Of a DNA stretch of 64,000 nucleotides, positions 1 to 8,863 are shown one piece after another. Numbering within the stretch: position 1 is the first letter of the stretch; every line of letters starts with the position of its first letter. Where the stretch lies: contig JAZKIY010000011.1 of the NCBI GenBank assembly GCA_040384665.1, positions 1 to 64,000 of the forward strand, in the 5' to 3' direction. The position numbers and the translations under genes are program-made. Source of the DNA: PCRC01 sp040384665. Lineage in GTDB: Bacteria; Pseudomonadota; Gammaproteobacteria; Burkholderiales; Burkholderiaceae_C. The notes below the pieces were generated by a model. That model had not been told where the DNA came from. It ran no database searches and saw only the letters and a list, made by a program, of their open reading frames with translations.

Positions 1-53
1 GACATCACCCTTTCACGGTGAGTACCGGGGTTCGAATCCCCGTAGGGTCGCCA
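1..53 (+). tRNA. tRNA-Glu (UUC), 3' part, cut by window start
   Basis: The window opens inside a tRNA. An anticodon arm with loop CTTTCAC gives anticodon TTC, followed by a variable loop, a T arm containing GGTTCGAATCC, and an acceptor strand ending in an encoded CCA at 51-53. The 5' acceptor and D arm lie outside the window. This matches bacterial tRNA-Glu. A short hairpin (TTTCACC/GGTGAAA, 56-73) follows in the spacer to the next tRNA and may mark a processing site. Confidence 0.93.
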
Positions 54-124
54 AATTTCACCCCCAGGTGAAACAAGGCACAAGTTGATGGCGCTTGGCT
101 CGCAAGAGCGAATGTCACCTACCG

Positions 125-201
125 GGAGCGGTAGTTCAGTTGGTTAGAATACCGGCCTGTCACGCCGGGGGTCGCGGGTTCGAGTCCCGTCCGCTCCGCC
201 A
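125..201 (+). tRNA. tRNA-Asp (GUC)
   Basis: A complete 77-nt cloverleaf. Acceptor GGAGCGG pairs with CCGCTCC, the D loop carries the usual AGTTCAGTTGGTTAG-type sequence, anticodon GTC sits at 159-161, the T arm contains GGGTTCGAGTCCC, and CCA is encoded at the end. It lies 71 nt after tRNA-Glu on the same strand, so the two are probably processed from one transcript that ends at the terminator at 229-259. Confidence 0.97.
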
Positions 202-228
202 GAATATCGTTGGCAATCAACGACTTGC

Positions 229-259
229 AAAACCCGCCCTTGTGGCGGGTTTTGTTTTT
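229..259 (+). terminator. Rho-independent terminator after tRNA-Asp
   Basis: A perfect 10-bp stem (AAAACCCGCC / GGCGGGTTTT) with a 5-nt loop is followed by a T-rich run at 250-259. It closes the tRNA unit. The A-rich left arm could also help end transcription of the helicase gene that finishes at 297 on the other strand. Confidence 0.85.
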
Positions 260-296
260 GTGGCTGGGCATGCATGCGTCAACACGGGTGCCTTTG

Positions 297-2711
297 TCAG
301 GAGCCTTGTGAGCCAGCCCCTAACCCCCACGCCCCCGGCAACAACGCCCGATACCTCGATTCGCCATAGCGCTGGTCCATCAACAAGACCGTCCCGGTGT
401 CGGTTTCCGTCCTGATGACCCGGCCTGCCGCCTGCACCACCTTCTGAATTCCCGGGTACACGTAGGTGTAGTCGTGCCCTCGGCCAAACTTCGCCTCCAT
501 ACTGTCCTTGACGGCTTCACTCACTTGGTCGAACTGGGGAAACCCCATGGTGGCAATGAACACCCCGATCAAGCGGCTGCCCGGCAAATCCACCCCTTCC
601 CCAAACACGCCCCCCAGCACCGCAAAGCCAATACCCCGACCCTCCGCCACAAACCGGTTCAGAAACACCTGTCGGCTCGGCTCGTTCATGGTCCGGGCTT
701 GAGACCAGACCGGGATGTCAGGGTGGCGTTGTTGCAGGCGTTGTTGCGCCTTCTGCAGGTAGTCAAAGCTGCTGAAGAAAGCCAGGTAATTTCCAGGCGC
801 TGCGGCGTACTGGTTCGCCATGGCCTTCACCAGGGTGCTCAGCGTTCGGCCCCGGTCTGCCATCCGGGTCGACACTGGCAGCACCTTGACCTGCAACTGC
901 GTCGGGCTGAACGGGCTGGGCACCACCAGGTGCCGGGTGTCGTCCGGCAAACCCAACAGGTTCTGGTCGTAGTCCTGGGGGTACAGCGTGGCCGAGAACA
1001 GGACCAGCGAGTCGGTGGCCTCGATCCGGGGTTGCAGGAAAGACGCTGGCACGGTGTTGCGCAGGGCCAACCTGCCAGCCGCCCAATCGGCCGTTTGCAG
1101 TGCGCCAGTTTCCAGGCGCAGTTGGTGGGTTTCTGCCTCTGTGGTGGCCAGCGGTGCTGCCGTCCCCACCCTGTTGGTGCTGGTGTCCAGCTCGCACAGC
1201 GAATGGTCCCCAAAGCTGTCTACCAGCCCGGCAAAGCCCAGGGTTCGGAAGTAAAACGGTAACACCGGTCCATGGGCCTGGGTCGGGTGGTTGTTCAGGT
1301 GCTCACCGATGGCGCTGTTGAGTTTTTGCAAGGCACGCACCCAGTCTTCGGGCAGTTCGTGCAGCAGCGTCCAGGTGGTGCCAGGTGCTTCCCGCGCCTG
1401 ACCGTCCAGCAGCAACTGCCATTCATTGAGCAGCGCATCGAGCTTGTTGCGGATGCTGGCCGTGACGTGGGGCCGCACCGCGATGGCCTCGGCCTGACTC
1501 AGGTCGGCGCTGTACATGCTGCAGGCACGGCTGTAGAGGTTGTGGGCCTCGTCTACCAGCACCGAAACCTTCCAGTCCTGGGCCACTGTCAGTGCGTAGA
1601 GCATGGCACTGCGGTCAAAGTAGTGGTTGTAGTCGCCCACCACCACATCGGCCCAGCGCACCATCTCCTGGCCCAGGTAGTAGGGGCAGACCGCATGCGC
1701 CAATGCCACGGTGCGAAGTTGGTTGCGGTCCAGCCAGCGCACCTGGGCGGCAGCCTCCCTTGCCTGTGGCAGCTTGTCGTAAAAGCCATGGGCCAGCGGG
1801 CAGGACTCACCATGGCAGGCTTTGTCCTTGTGCTCGCAGCTTTTGTCGCGGGCGACGAGTTCGACCACGCGGACGGGGAATGGCGTGGCTGGGTGTTCTG
1901 GACCGGCGGCCAACCCCAGTTTGGCCAAGGCGTTCAGCGCCACCTGACGGCCCGGTGTCTTGGCGGTCAGAAAGAACAGCTTGTCGAGTCCTCGGACGGG
2001 CATGGCCCTGAGCGCCGGGAACAGCGTGCCGATGGTCTTGCCAATGCCGGTGGGCGCCTCGGCCCGCAGTGTGTGGGACTGGGTGCAGGCGCGGTAGACG
2101 GCGCTGGCGAGTTCACGCTGGCCGGTGCGGAACGGCAGTTGGGGGAAGGTCAAGGCTTCGAGGTGGCGGTCTCTGGCCTGGCGGTGGGCCAGTTCCTGAC
2201 GGGCCCAGACCAGGAAGGTGTTGCACTGGGCTTCAAAGAACTGCTGAAGTTCGTTGGCGGTGAAGACCTCGGTTTCCGGGGTTTCGGTCTGGGCAATGAC
2301 GTCAAAGTAGACCACGCTGACGGCGATCTCGGCCAACCCCCGGCTCTGGCACATCAGGGCGCCGTAGACCTTGGCCTGGGCCCAGTGGAGCAGGCGGTGG
2401 TTGTCGGCGATGGCGTCGAGGCGACCCCGGTAGGTTTTGACCTCCTCCAACTCGTTGCGCTGGGGGTTGTAGCCATCGGCACGGCCCGCCACGCGCAGCG
2501 TCTGGTGCTGGCCGGAGAGCTTGACCTCGGTCTCATGCTCGGGGCCACGCCGCTGCGCGACCATCTGGTGGCCCAGCATGCCCTGCAAGGCCGTGGGCGT
2601 TGGGGTGAAGCGCCTGTCGAGGCTGCCGACCTTGGCGGTGAATTCGCACAGGTCGCGGACGGCAACCGAGTAGACCGACGCCCCCTCGGGGCCAGGAACA
2701 GCAGCGCTCAT
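297..2711 (-). CDS. DinG/Rad3-type Fe-S DNA helicase with N-terminal nuclease-like domain
   Basis: This 804-aa superfamily 2 helicase resembles DinG/YoaA enzymes, which unwind DNA 5' to 3' and resolve R-loops and damaged forks. An N-terminal PD-(D/E)XK-like motif (D79, E90-V-K92) suggests a Cas4/RecB-type nuclease module. The Walker A box is APTGIGKT (near 219-226). Four cysteines (292, 299, 304, 342) can hold the 4Fe-4S cluster, the DEAH box is at 387-390, and the C-terminal motif is QAAGRVIR. The start at 2711 overlaps the stop of a 13-codon leader ORF (ATGA). A longer start at 2864 would lie upstream of the predicted promoter and is rejected. A LexA-like box upstream implies SOS control. 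Helicase identity is secure; nuclease activity is inferred from the motif only. Confidence 0.9.
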   Translation of the reverse strand: MSAAVPGPEGASVYSVAVRDLCEFTAKVGSLDRRFTPTPTALQGMLGHQMVAQRRGPEHETEVKLSGQHQTLRVAGRADGYNPQRNELEEVKTYRGRLDAIADNHRLLHWAQAKVYGALMCQSRGLAEIAVSVVYFDVIAQTETPETEVFTANELQQFFEAQCNTFLVWARQELAHRQARDRHLEALTFPQLPFRTGQRELASAVYRACTQSHTLRAEAPTGIGKTIGTLFPALRAMPVRGLDKLFFLTAKTPGRQVALNALAKLGLAAGPEHPATPFPVRVVELVARDKSCEHKDKACHGESCPLAHGFYDKLPQAREAAAQVRWLDRNQLRTVALAHAVCPYYLGQEMVRWADVVVGDYNHYFDRSAMLYALTVAQDWKVSVLVDEAHNLYSRACSMYSADLSQAEAIAVRPHVTASIRNKLDALLNEWQLLLDGQAREAPGTTWTLLHELPEDWVRALQKLNSAIGEHLNNHPTQAHGPVLPFYFRTLGFAGLVDSFGDHSLCELDTSTNRVGTAAPLATTEAETHQLRLETGALQTADWAAGRLALRNTVPASFLQPRIEATDSLVLFSATLYPQDYDQNLLGLPDDTRHLVVPSPFSPTQLQVKVLPVSTRMADRGRTLSTLVKAMANQYAAAPGNYLAFFSSFDYLQKAQQRLQQRHPDIPVWSQARTMNEPSRQVFLNRFVAEGRGIGFAVLGGVFGEGVDLPGSRLIGVFIATMGFPQFDQVSEAVKDSMEAKFGRGHDYTYVYPGIQKVVQAAGRVIRTETDTGTVLLMDQRYGESRYRALLPGAWGLGAGSQGS

Positions 2712-2749
2712 GCGTTCGGGGTGTTCTGCACCGGGCTGGCGGTGTCCAT
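2708..2749 (-). CDS. 13-codon leader ORF before the SOS helicase
   Basis: ATG at 2749 follows a strong ribosome site (AAGGAAA, about 6 nt away) and encodes MDTASPVQNTPNA. The stop overlaps the helicase start as ATGA. The helicase ATG itself has no convincing Shine-Dalgarno sequence, so its translation probably depends on ribosomes finishing this leader. An alternative is that a sequencing error or natural frameshift joins this peptide to the helicase N-terminus. Confidence 0.5.
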   Translation of the reverse strand: MDTASPVQNTPNA

Positions 2750-2776
2750 GGGATTTCCTTGACAGGCTGTCGAAAT

Positions 2777-2821
2777 AACTGTGAATGTATCCAGTATATT
2801 CTGACCGTGAACCGAAGCCAA
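2777..2821 (-). promoter_or_regulatory. Promoter with overlapping LexA-like SOS box for the helicase
   Basis: On the minus strand TTGGCT (2821-2816), a 17-bp spacer and TATACT (2798-2793) form a good sigma-70 promoter. The sequence TACTGGATACATTCACAGTT (2796-2777) overlaps the -10 element and fits the proteobacterial LexA pattern CTG-N10-CAG with matching flanks. Expected transcription start is near 2786, about 37 nt before the leader ORF. Confidence 0.72.
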
Positions 2822-2917
2822 GCATGCGTGCCCGAGGTGTGTCAGCACGTAACAGATGGCGCAACCTCGCTGGCCGCGGCGCAAACTGGAGGCCGTTTTA
2901 ACTTCCAAGGGCCTGCC

Positions 2918-3220
2918 ATGACCCCCGCCTCTCACCTGCAAGGCGCTCCGGTCATTGACCAGCGCGTGGTTCAAAATGCCCACGATGTCACACGCTGGGC
3001 TTGGCTGCGCGACGAGTGCACGCCTGCGCAATTGCAATCGCTGGGCGAGGCAATCCAGAACGCGCGCACGCTTGAAGACCGGCAAAAAGCGGTGGAGCAA
3101 GTGGCTGACCAGTGTGTGGCCGAACTGTTGCTCGCGACCGATTTGCCGAGCAGCAAGCTGACTGGCGCGCAGTACTTCCGCACGCTGCTGGCAAACCACC
3201 TGCCACTGCTTCGCCGTTGA
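2918..3220 (+). CDS. Small hypothetical protein, divergent from the SOS helicase
   Basis: A 100-aa soluble, mostly helical protein rich in Gln, Ala and Leu, without signal peptide or membrane segment. I do not recognise the family. I chose the ATG at 2918 because the longer reading frame back to 2759 crosses the divergent helicase promoter and has low-complexity, non-protein-like content. It may share the intergenic region and thus some control with the helicase, but nothing in the protein shows a role. Confidence 0.6.
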   Translation: MTPASHLQGAPVIDQRVVQNAHDVTRWAWLRDECTPAQLQSLGEAIQNARTLEDRQKAVEQVADQCVAELLLATDLPSSKLTGAQYFRTLLANHLPLLRR

Positions 3221-3269
3221 GCCGCTGCAGCCGCATCGGGGCTGTTTGAAGCGGGGGTGGCAGCGGCGC

Positions 3270-4907
3270 CTACCTTGGCGCGGTTTTCTGCCGGTACATC
3301 GACATGTCGGCCCGCTTCACCAGTTCGTCCAGACCCAGGCACCTGTCGTCCCAGAAGGCCACGCCGATGCTGCAGCCGAGGTCGTGGCCAAGCGCGGTCA
3401 CCGCGCGGGAGACTTGCGCGCACAGGTTTGCCACCATCCCATGGATGTGCACCGTGTCGCCCGAGAAGGCGATCACGAACTCGTCACCACCCCAACGGGC
3501 AGGGATGTGCTCAGCCCCAGACAACGTTTTGAACGCGGCGCCGACCTGCATCAGCACCTGGTCGCCCACCTCGTGGCCAAAACGGTCGTTGACCGACTTG
3601 AACCGGTCCAGGTCCACAAACAGCAGCGCCAGCATCTGGCCGGGCAGCAGCGTGGCCTGGCGCGTCGACACGTCGTCGCGGAACTGGCCGCGGGCGCGCA
3701 GGCCGGTTAAACCATCCATGCGCGCCAGTTCCAGTGCCAAAGCGGCCTGGTCGCGTTCATTGAGGGTGTTCTGCAGGTCTTCCCGAATCAGCCGCGTGCT
3801 GGTGTTGACTTCGGTCAAAGACCGCGCCATCTGGTCGAGCTCCCGAACACCGCTGGTGTTGAGTTCGACCACATGGCCGGTCTTGATGGCGCGCACCACC
3901 ACCAGCAACCGCACGGTCCAGCGTTCCAGTGCTTTGCCGGCAAAGGCCGCGCCGGCAAGGCCGAGTGCGAAGATGGCCAGTGTTGCCACCACCAGGTTCG
4001 TCAGGTTGCGTTGCAACGGTTCGGCCATGGTTTCTCTGGGCACACCAATGGCCACGTGCCATTGGTAAGGCGGTACCGACGACACATAGCCCAGCACCGG
4101 TATACCCTCTTTGGTGACGGCGTCGAGGTAGCCCACTTTGCGTGCGCGCAGAAAGTCCAGCACCATGGGGGCCGCTTCGCTGCCGACGTATTTGTCTGCC
4201 GCGCGAGAGCGCGCGACGATGTAGCCGCGCCTGTCCACAATGGCCGCTGTCCATTCCGACGGCAGGCTTTGCGCCACCAGCAGGTCCGACAGCGATTCAC
4301 TGGTCAGCACCATGAACAAGACGTGCGCCACGTCTCCGTTGCGGAAAATGGGCACACCGAGCGAGACCACCGGCCTGCCTGTGAACGGCCCTGTGAACTG
4401 GCCTGACACGGCGGGTGCGCCAGTGGCAAAGACGCGTTGCGAGGTGCTGGTGTCTGGCGGGCTGGGCAGCAGCGTGCCAAAGGGTTTGGCCGTGATGAAC
4501 TGCATCTTCAAGTCCGGGCCCATCAGGCCGATGCCCGTGACCCCGGGGTACATGTCGGCGACGCGTTTGGCCTGGGCGTACAGCGTGGGCAGGTCGCCAT
4601 ACAGTGCCGCGTCGCTGACGGCCAGCGCGTTGAGGTAGCTGATGCCCGACTCCAGCCGTTCCCGCACCGCGTGGCTGGTGGCCGTGGTGCGCTGGGCCAG
4701 TTCCCGCTGTGTGGCCGACTCGGCGGCCCGGTGCACCTGAAAGACCAGAAAAATCGCCAGCGCCACCATCGGGGCCAGCACCACGCCCCCCATCAGCACC
4801 AGCCACGTCCGGATGCCCGCCTGGTAGGCGCTTCTCACCCGCCTGGGGGCGGCGTGCTGGGGCGGCACCGGCAGGCTGGCCACCGCATGGTGGGGCAGAG
4901 ACTTCAT
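3270..4907 (-). CDS. Membrane diguanylate cyclase with periplasmic Cache-type sensor, no I-site
   Basis: This 545-aa enzyme would make the second messenger c-di-GMP from GTP. An N-terminal membrane helix (about residues 30-55) leads into a periplasmic dCache-like sensor domain of roughly 230 residues. A second membrane helix (about 285-310), a linker and a C-terminal GGDEF domain follow, with the intact active motif GGDEF at 473-477. The RxxD inhibitory site normally found five residues before GGDEF is absent, so product inhibition through that site is not expected. It is followed on the + strand side by a second, related cyclase gene 33 bp away, probably a tandem duplication. The ligand is unknown. 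Confidence 0.9.
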   Translation of the reverse strand: MKSLPHHAVASLPVPPQHAAPRRVRSAYQAGIRTWLVLMGGVVLAPMVALAIFLVFQVHRAAESATQRELAQRTTATSHAVRERLESGISYLNALAVSDAALYGDLPTLYAQAKRVADMYPGVTGIGLMGPDLKMQFITAKPFGTLLPSPPDTSTSQRVFATGAPAVSGQFTGPFTGRPVVSLGVPIFRNGDVAHVLFMVLTSESLSDLLVAQSLPSEWTAAIVDRRGYIVARSRAADKYVGSEAAPMVLDFLRARKVGYLDAVTKEGIPVLGYVSSVPPYQWHVAIGVPRETMAEPLQRNLTNLVVATLAIFALGLAGAAFAGKALERWTVRLLVVVRAIKTGHVVELNTSGVRELDQMARSLTEVNTSTRLIREDLQNTLNERDQAALALELARMDGLTGLRARGQFRDDVSTRQATLLPGQMLALLFVDLDRFKSVNDRFGHEVGDQVLMQVGAAFKTLSGAEHIPARWGGDEFVIAFSGDTVHIHGMVANLCAQVSRAVTALGHDLGCSIGVAFWDDRCLGLDELVKRADMSMYRQKTAPR

Positions 4908-4940
4908 GGGTGGGCCTGCGCCGTGGGCGCTGCGGTGGCG

Positions 4941-6533
4941 TCAGGCCGCACGGTCAAATTCCATTTGGCCGGATTTCTTGGCGTCGTACAGCGCGCGGTC
5001 GGCACTCTCCAGCAGCTCGGCGGCGTTGATGCCGGACTCGGGGAACACCGCAATGCCGACGCTGATGCTGGCGCGGGGCAGCTTGTCGGGGAAGGGCAGG
5101 GCCATGTTGGCCATCAGCTTGTTGGCAATCGTCCAGGCGCTGTCGAGGTCGGCGCCAATCAGCATCACGGCGAACTCGTCACCGCCGATGCGGGCGGCCA
5201 CGTCGGAGGCGCGGATGGAGCGGGTGATCCGCTCCGCCACGGTTTTCAGCACCCGGTCGCCGGTGCTGTGGCCGTACAGGTCGTTCACCGATTTGAAATC
5301 GTTCAGGTCAATCGCCAGCACGGTCAGGTTGGCGCTGTAGCGCTGGGCCAGCGCGAGCTGGCGCTTGAGCAGCGCGTCAAACAGCACGCGGTTGGCCAGG
5401 CCGGTCAGGCCGTCGTGGTGGGCCAGGTGCTGGGCGTGGGCCAGCCGCTGCGAGGCCTGGGTCAAGGCCTCGCCCACGGCGCGCACTTCGGTCAGGCGCG
5501 TGGGCTGGATCTCGACCGGCCGGCCGTTGCCCAGTGCCAGGGCGGGCGGGATCAGGCTGCGCACCGAGTGGGCAATTTTGCTGGCGAGCCGGTTGGCCAG
5601 GCCCAGGCCCAGGCCCACGGCCAACAGCGCGCCGGCAATCACAAGCGCAATCCAGCGGTACAACTCGGCCGACAGCATGTCCTTCGGCGCGGCCACCATC
5701 ACGCTCCAGCGCGACATCGGTGAGCGGCTGAACGACAGCACCACCGGGATGCCTTCCTTGGTCAGGGTTTCCATGGTCGCTTCGCGCTCGGTGGTGACGC
5801 GTGCGGCAATCGGCCCGGCGGCTTTTTTGCCGACGAACTTGTCTGCGTCGCGGGTGCGGGCGACGATGGTGCCGGTGCCGTCCATCACCGCCGCAATCCA
5901 GCCGTCGGGCAGTTCCTGCCGTTTCAGGATGTCGCCCACGCGGTCGGCCGAGAGCCCCACACTCAGGGCGTAGGGGACGCTGTCGTCCTTCACGACCGGC
6001 ACGCTGATGGCCAGCGTTGGCTTGCCAGAAGTGGGCTCGGTGAACAAATTGGTCAGCACCGGCTTGCCGGTGGCGATGGCCTGCTGGATGTCGGTGGGCG
6101 CCACGGCAGACGGCAAGGTGTTGCCGTGGGGGACGAGGGTGTTGAGGAGCTGGTGGCCCCCGGTGTCGGTCAGCATGTAGGTGCTGGCCATCTGGAATTT
6201 GAGCGCCTGGGTGGCGCGCTGGTGGAACGAGGCAAGGTCGCCTGCCGCGAGGTCAGACGAGGTGGCCAGCACCCGCAGGCCCGACTCGATGCCGGAAAAC
6301 TCCCGGTCCATGGCCGAGGTGAGCACCCGGGCCAGCACCACGGTTTCGCGGTACAGCGCCTCTTTTTGCATCCAGTAGTTTTGCGCCACCAGCGCGGCTG
6401 CCACCAGCATGGCCGGCACCACACACACCAGCACCAGCGCCGTCAGGCTGGTGCGGATCGTGTACGCGCTGGCCTCCCCGGTGGTGGCTGTGGGGGTGCC
6501 AGCGCTGACAAAGCCGGTCTGGAGGAATTTCAT
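4941..6533 (-). CDS. Membrane diguanylate cyclase with Cache sensor and intact I-site
   Basis: A 530-aa paralogue of the next gene in the transcript with the same plan: a membrane helix near residues 25-50, a periplasmic Cache-like sensor, a second helix near 290, and a GGDEF domain with GGDEF at 450-454. Unlike its neighbour it carries RASD exactly five residues before GGDEF, the allosteric I-site that binds c-di-GMP and limits synthesis. The start at 6533 is chosen because the Cache-family N-terminus begins there; the 82 extra upstream codons are Arg/Ala-rich and look like read-through of the intergenic region. The pair is probably co-transcribed. Confidence 0.9.
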   Translation of the reverse strand: MKFLQTGFVSAGTPTATTGEASAYTIRTSLTALVLVCVVPAMLVAAALVAQNYWMQKEALYRETVVLARVLTSAMDREFSGIESGLRVLATSSDLAAGDLASFHQRATQALKFQMASTYMLTDTGGHQLLNTLVPHGNTLPSAVAPTDIQQAIATGKPVLTNLFTEPTSGKPTLAISVPVVKDDSVPYALSVGLSADRVGDILKRQELPDGWIAAVMDGTGTIVARTRDADKFVGKKAAGPIAARVTTEREATMETLTKEGIPVVLSFSRSPMSRWSVMVAAPKDMLSAELYRWIALVIAGALLAVGLGLGLANRLASKIAHSVRSLIPPALALGNGRPVEIQPTRLTEVRAVGEALTQASQRLAHAQHLAHHDGLTGLANRVLFDALLKRQLALAQRYSANLTVLAIDLNDFKSVNDLYGHSTGDRVLKTVAERITRSIRASDVAARIGGDEFAVMLIGADLDSAWTIANKLMANMALPFPDKLPRASISVGIAVFPESGINAAELLESADRALYDAKKSGQMEFDRAA

Positions 6534-6796
6534 CGGAGCGGTTGCGGGGGGTGTGCGGGGGGCTTTGTCCGAAGTGTGCGTCAGGAGCCGGGCCGCCATT
6601 CCCCGGAATAACGGGCACAAACCGGCCTTGCAGGCCCACCGGCCGGCGGCAGCGCGTAGGACACCGCGCACGCCACCGGGAGGCGATGCCGCACGGGCAC
6701 AGCCGCGCCTGTCTGCTGTCTGGCGCGGGCCAGTTTGGCGACAGTAGAGGTACGCCCTGGCCAACGCCAGCCGTCTCAAACCACCAAGGAGTCAAC

Positions 6797-7267
6797 ATGA
6801 CCACCCAAGCAGACATGAACAGCACCCTGATCGACACGCTGAACGACCTGATCACCACCTCGCGCGACGGCGAATTCGGTTTCCGCGCCTCGGCCGAACA
6901 CGCCAAGGACGAGACGCTCCGCGCCCTGTTCAGCCGCCGCGCCGACGGCTGTGCCGCCGCCGCCGAGCAACTGCAACAGCAGGTCATCCACCTTGGTGGC
7001 GAACCCGACACCGGCGGCAGCGCCACCGGTGCCATCCACCGTGGCTGGGTGGCGGTGCGCGCCAAACTGACCGGCTACACCGACTTGGCGATGCTGGAAG
7101 AGTGCGAACGCGGCGAAGACGCTGCGCTGGAGACCTACCGCGAAGCCCTCAAAACCCTGATGCCAGCCGACATCCAGACGCTGGTGGAAACCCAGTACCA
7201 GGGCGCCAAGCGCAACCACGACGAAGTGCGCAGGCTGCGCGACCAGCTCGAAGCGACCGCCAGTTAA
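6797..7267 (+). CDS. PA2169-type (DUF2383) four-helix bundle protein
   Basis: 156 aa, entirely helical by sequence, matching the ferritin-like PA2169/DUF2383 family. It contains EFGFRASAEHAKDE and a second helix pair near EECERGEDAALETYREAL, where Glu/His residues could bind metal. The family function is not settled; members are often stress-induced. A strong ribosome site (AAGGAG) lies 7 nt before the ATG. It stands divergent from the cyclase pair and 38 bp before a DUF1345 membrane gene in the same direction. Confidence 0.8.
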   Translation: MTTQADMNSTLIDTLNDLITTSRDGEFGFRASAEHAKDETLRALFSRRADGCAAAAEQLQQQVIHLGGEPDTGGSATGAIHRGWVAVRAKLTGYTDLAMLEECERGEDAALETYREALKTLMPADIQTLVETQYQGAKRNHDEVRRLRDQLEATAS

Positions 7268-7305
7268 GCAAGAAGGTGGTGCGTGCAAGGGGCCACAATC
7301 GGCCC

Positions 7306-7965
7306 ATGCGCCAACACCTGTCTGAAACCACCGGCCACCAACGGCTGCTCTACGGGGCGGTTGTTGGTGGCCTGACGGCGTTGTTGCCGCTGCCTTTGCT
7401 GCCGCAAACGCACGGGCTGCTGGCCTGGTGCCTCGGCACCGCCACCTACCTGGGTCTGGCCTGGTGGCTGGCCACCGTGTTTGATGCCGAACGCACCCGG
7501 GCCCGCGCCCAGGCGCAGGACGAACCCGGCGCGGTGCTGCTGCTGGTGATGCTGGGCGCGGTGCTGGCCTCGGTGGCGGCGATTGCTGTGATGCTGCAGC
7601 ACGCCAAGGACCTGCAGGGCCTGCAGCGCAGCGTGCACATCGTGCTCTCCATGCTGGCCCTGACCAGCGCCTGGCTGGTGATCCACACCCTGTTTGCCTA
7701 CCGCTACGCGCACCGCTACTACCAGGAAGAAATGCAGCACGAGCCCGACGGCCCCGGCCTGGTGTTTCCCGGCGGGCGCGACCCGGACTACTTCGATTTT
7801 CTGTACCACGCGCTGGTGGTTGGCATGACCTCGCAGGTGTCGGACGTGCAGGTCACCTCGCGCGAAATGCGCCACCTGACGCTGGTGCACAGCGTGCTGT
7901 CGTTCGCCTTCAACATGCTGGTGCTCGCCTTGAGCATCAACGTGATCGCCGGCGCCGTGCAGTAG
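7306..7965 (+). CDS. DUF1345 integral membrane protein
   Basis: 219 aa with about five hydrophobic segments, including the conserved DUF1345 stretch YFDFLYHALVVGMTSQVSDV and a C-terminal helix that ends the protein. DUF1345 proteins are inner-membrane proteins of unknown function found across proteobacteria. The start at 7306 gives a normal family length; an upstream in-frame extension overlaps the previous gene and is not protein-like. The next gene converges on it, with stops two bases apart (7965 and 7967). Confidence 0.82.
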   Translation: MRQHLSETTGHQRLLYGAVVGGLTALLPLPLLPQTHGLLAWCLGTATYLGLAWWLATVFDAERTRARAQAQDEPGAVLLLVMLGAVLASVAAIAVMLQHAKDLQGLQRSVHIVLSMLALTSAWLVIHTLFAYRYAHRYYQEEMQHEPDGPGLVFPGGRDPDYFDFLYHALVVGMTSQVSDVQVTSREMRHLTLVHSVLSFAFNMLVLALSINVIAGAVQ

Positions 7966-7966
7966 G

Positions 7967-8863
7967 TCAGCGGCGCAGCGCCAGCAGGCCGGTGGACAGC
8001 GCGGTGCCCAGCACCACCACCGCACCGCAAGCCACCATCCACGGTGTGACCACCTCGCCCAGCAACACCGCGCCGTAGGCCAGCGCAAACACCGGAATCA
8101 CAAACGTCACCGCCAGCGCGCGGGCCGGCCCGGCGCGTTCGATGATGCGGAAGTACAGCACCAGCGCCACCCCGGTGCACACCACCCCCAGCACCGCCAC
8201 CGCCAGCCAGGCCTGCCAGCCGGGGGTGACGGCGGGCCACCACCACAGCGCCGGCAGCGCCAGTGCGATGGTGGCGCCCAGCATGCTGCCGGCGGTGGTG
8301 ACCAATGGCGAGAGGCCCGCCAGGTGGCGTTTGGTCAGGCTGGCGGCCACGCCGTAGCAGCACGTTGCCACCAGGCAGGCGCCAATGGCCCACGCGGGCG
8401 CGATGCCCGAGGCGTTGGGCTGCAGGGTGGCCTGGTCCCAGGTCAGCAGCGCCACGCCGGCAAAGCCGACCACCAGACCCGCAATGCGGCTGCCTTGGGG
8501 CCGGTCTTTCAGCCAGAGCCAGGCCACCAGCGCGCCAAACAACGGTGTGGTGGCGTTCAAAATGGCCGACAGGCCGGTGGGGATGGCCAGCAGCGCAAAC
8601 GCGTAACAGGCGAACGGGATCGCCGAGTTCAGCACCCCCACCAGAAACACCACCCGCCAGTGCCGCCGCAGCTCGGGCAGGCCGTTGCGCCACCACAGCA
8701 GCGGCAGCAGAAACAGCGCCGCAATGCCCACCCGCAGCGCTGCCGTGGGCAGTGGGCCAAAGGCGATGGCGCCCAACCGCACAAACAGGAACGAGGCGCC
8801 CCAGATGGCCGCCAGCAGCACAAAGTCGGTGACCCAGGGTTGGGCCGGGCGGGCTGTGGTCAA
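7967..8863 (-). CDS. EamA/DMT-family transporter
   Basis: 298 aa with ten predicted membrane helices in two EamA repeats, the plan of drug/metabolite exporters such as RhaT or YdcZ-like permeases. The best start is TTG at 8863, which overlaps the ogt stop as TTGA and implies translational coupling; starting further upstream would run inside ogt in another frame. Being third in an alkylation-repair operon is unusual and the substrate is unknown. It may export an alkylated or toxic metabolite, but that is only a guess from position. Confidence 0.82.
   Translation of the reverse strand: MTTARPAQPWVTDFVLLAAIWGASFLFVRLGAIAFGPLPTAALRVGIAALFLLPLLWWRNGLPELRRHWRVVFLVGVLNSAIPFACYAFALLAIPTGLSAILNATTPLFGALVAWLWLKDRPQGSRIAGLVVGFAGVALLTWDQATLQPNASGIAPAWAIGACLVATCCYGVAASLTKRHLAGLSPLVTTAGSMLGATIALALPALWWWPAVTPGWQAWLAVAVLGVVCTGVALVLYFRIIERAGPARALAVTFVIPVFALAYGAVLLGEVVTPWMVACGAVVVLGTALSTGLLALRR

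Noticed and set aside
2712..2864. Longer helicase start at 2864
   Set aside because: It lies upstream of the predicted promoter and transcription start and would place the LexA-like site inside the coding region.
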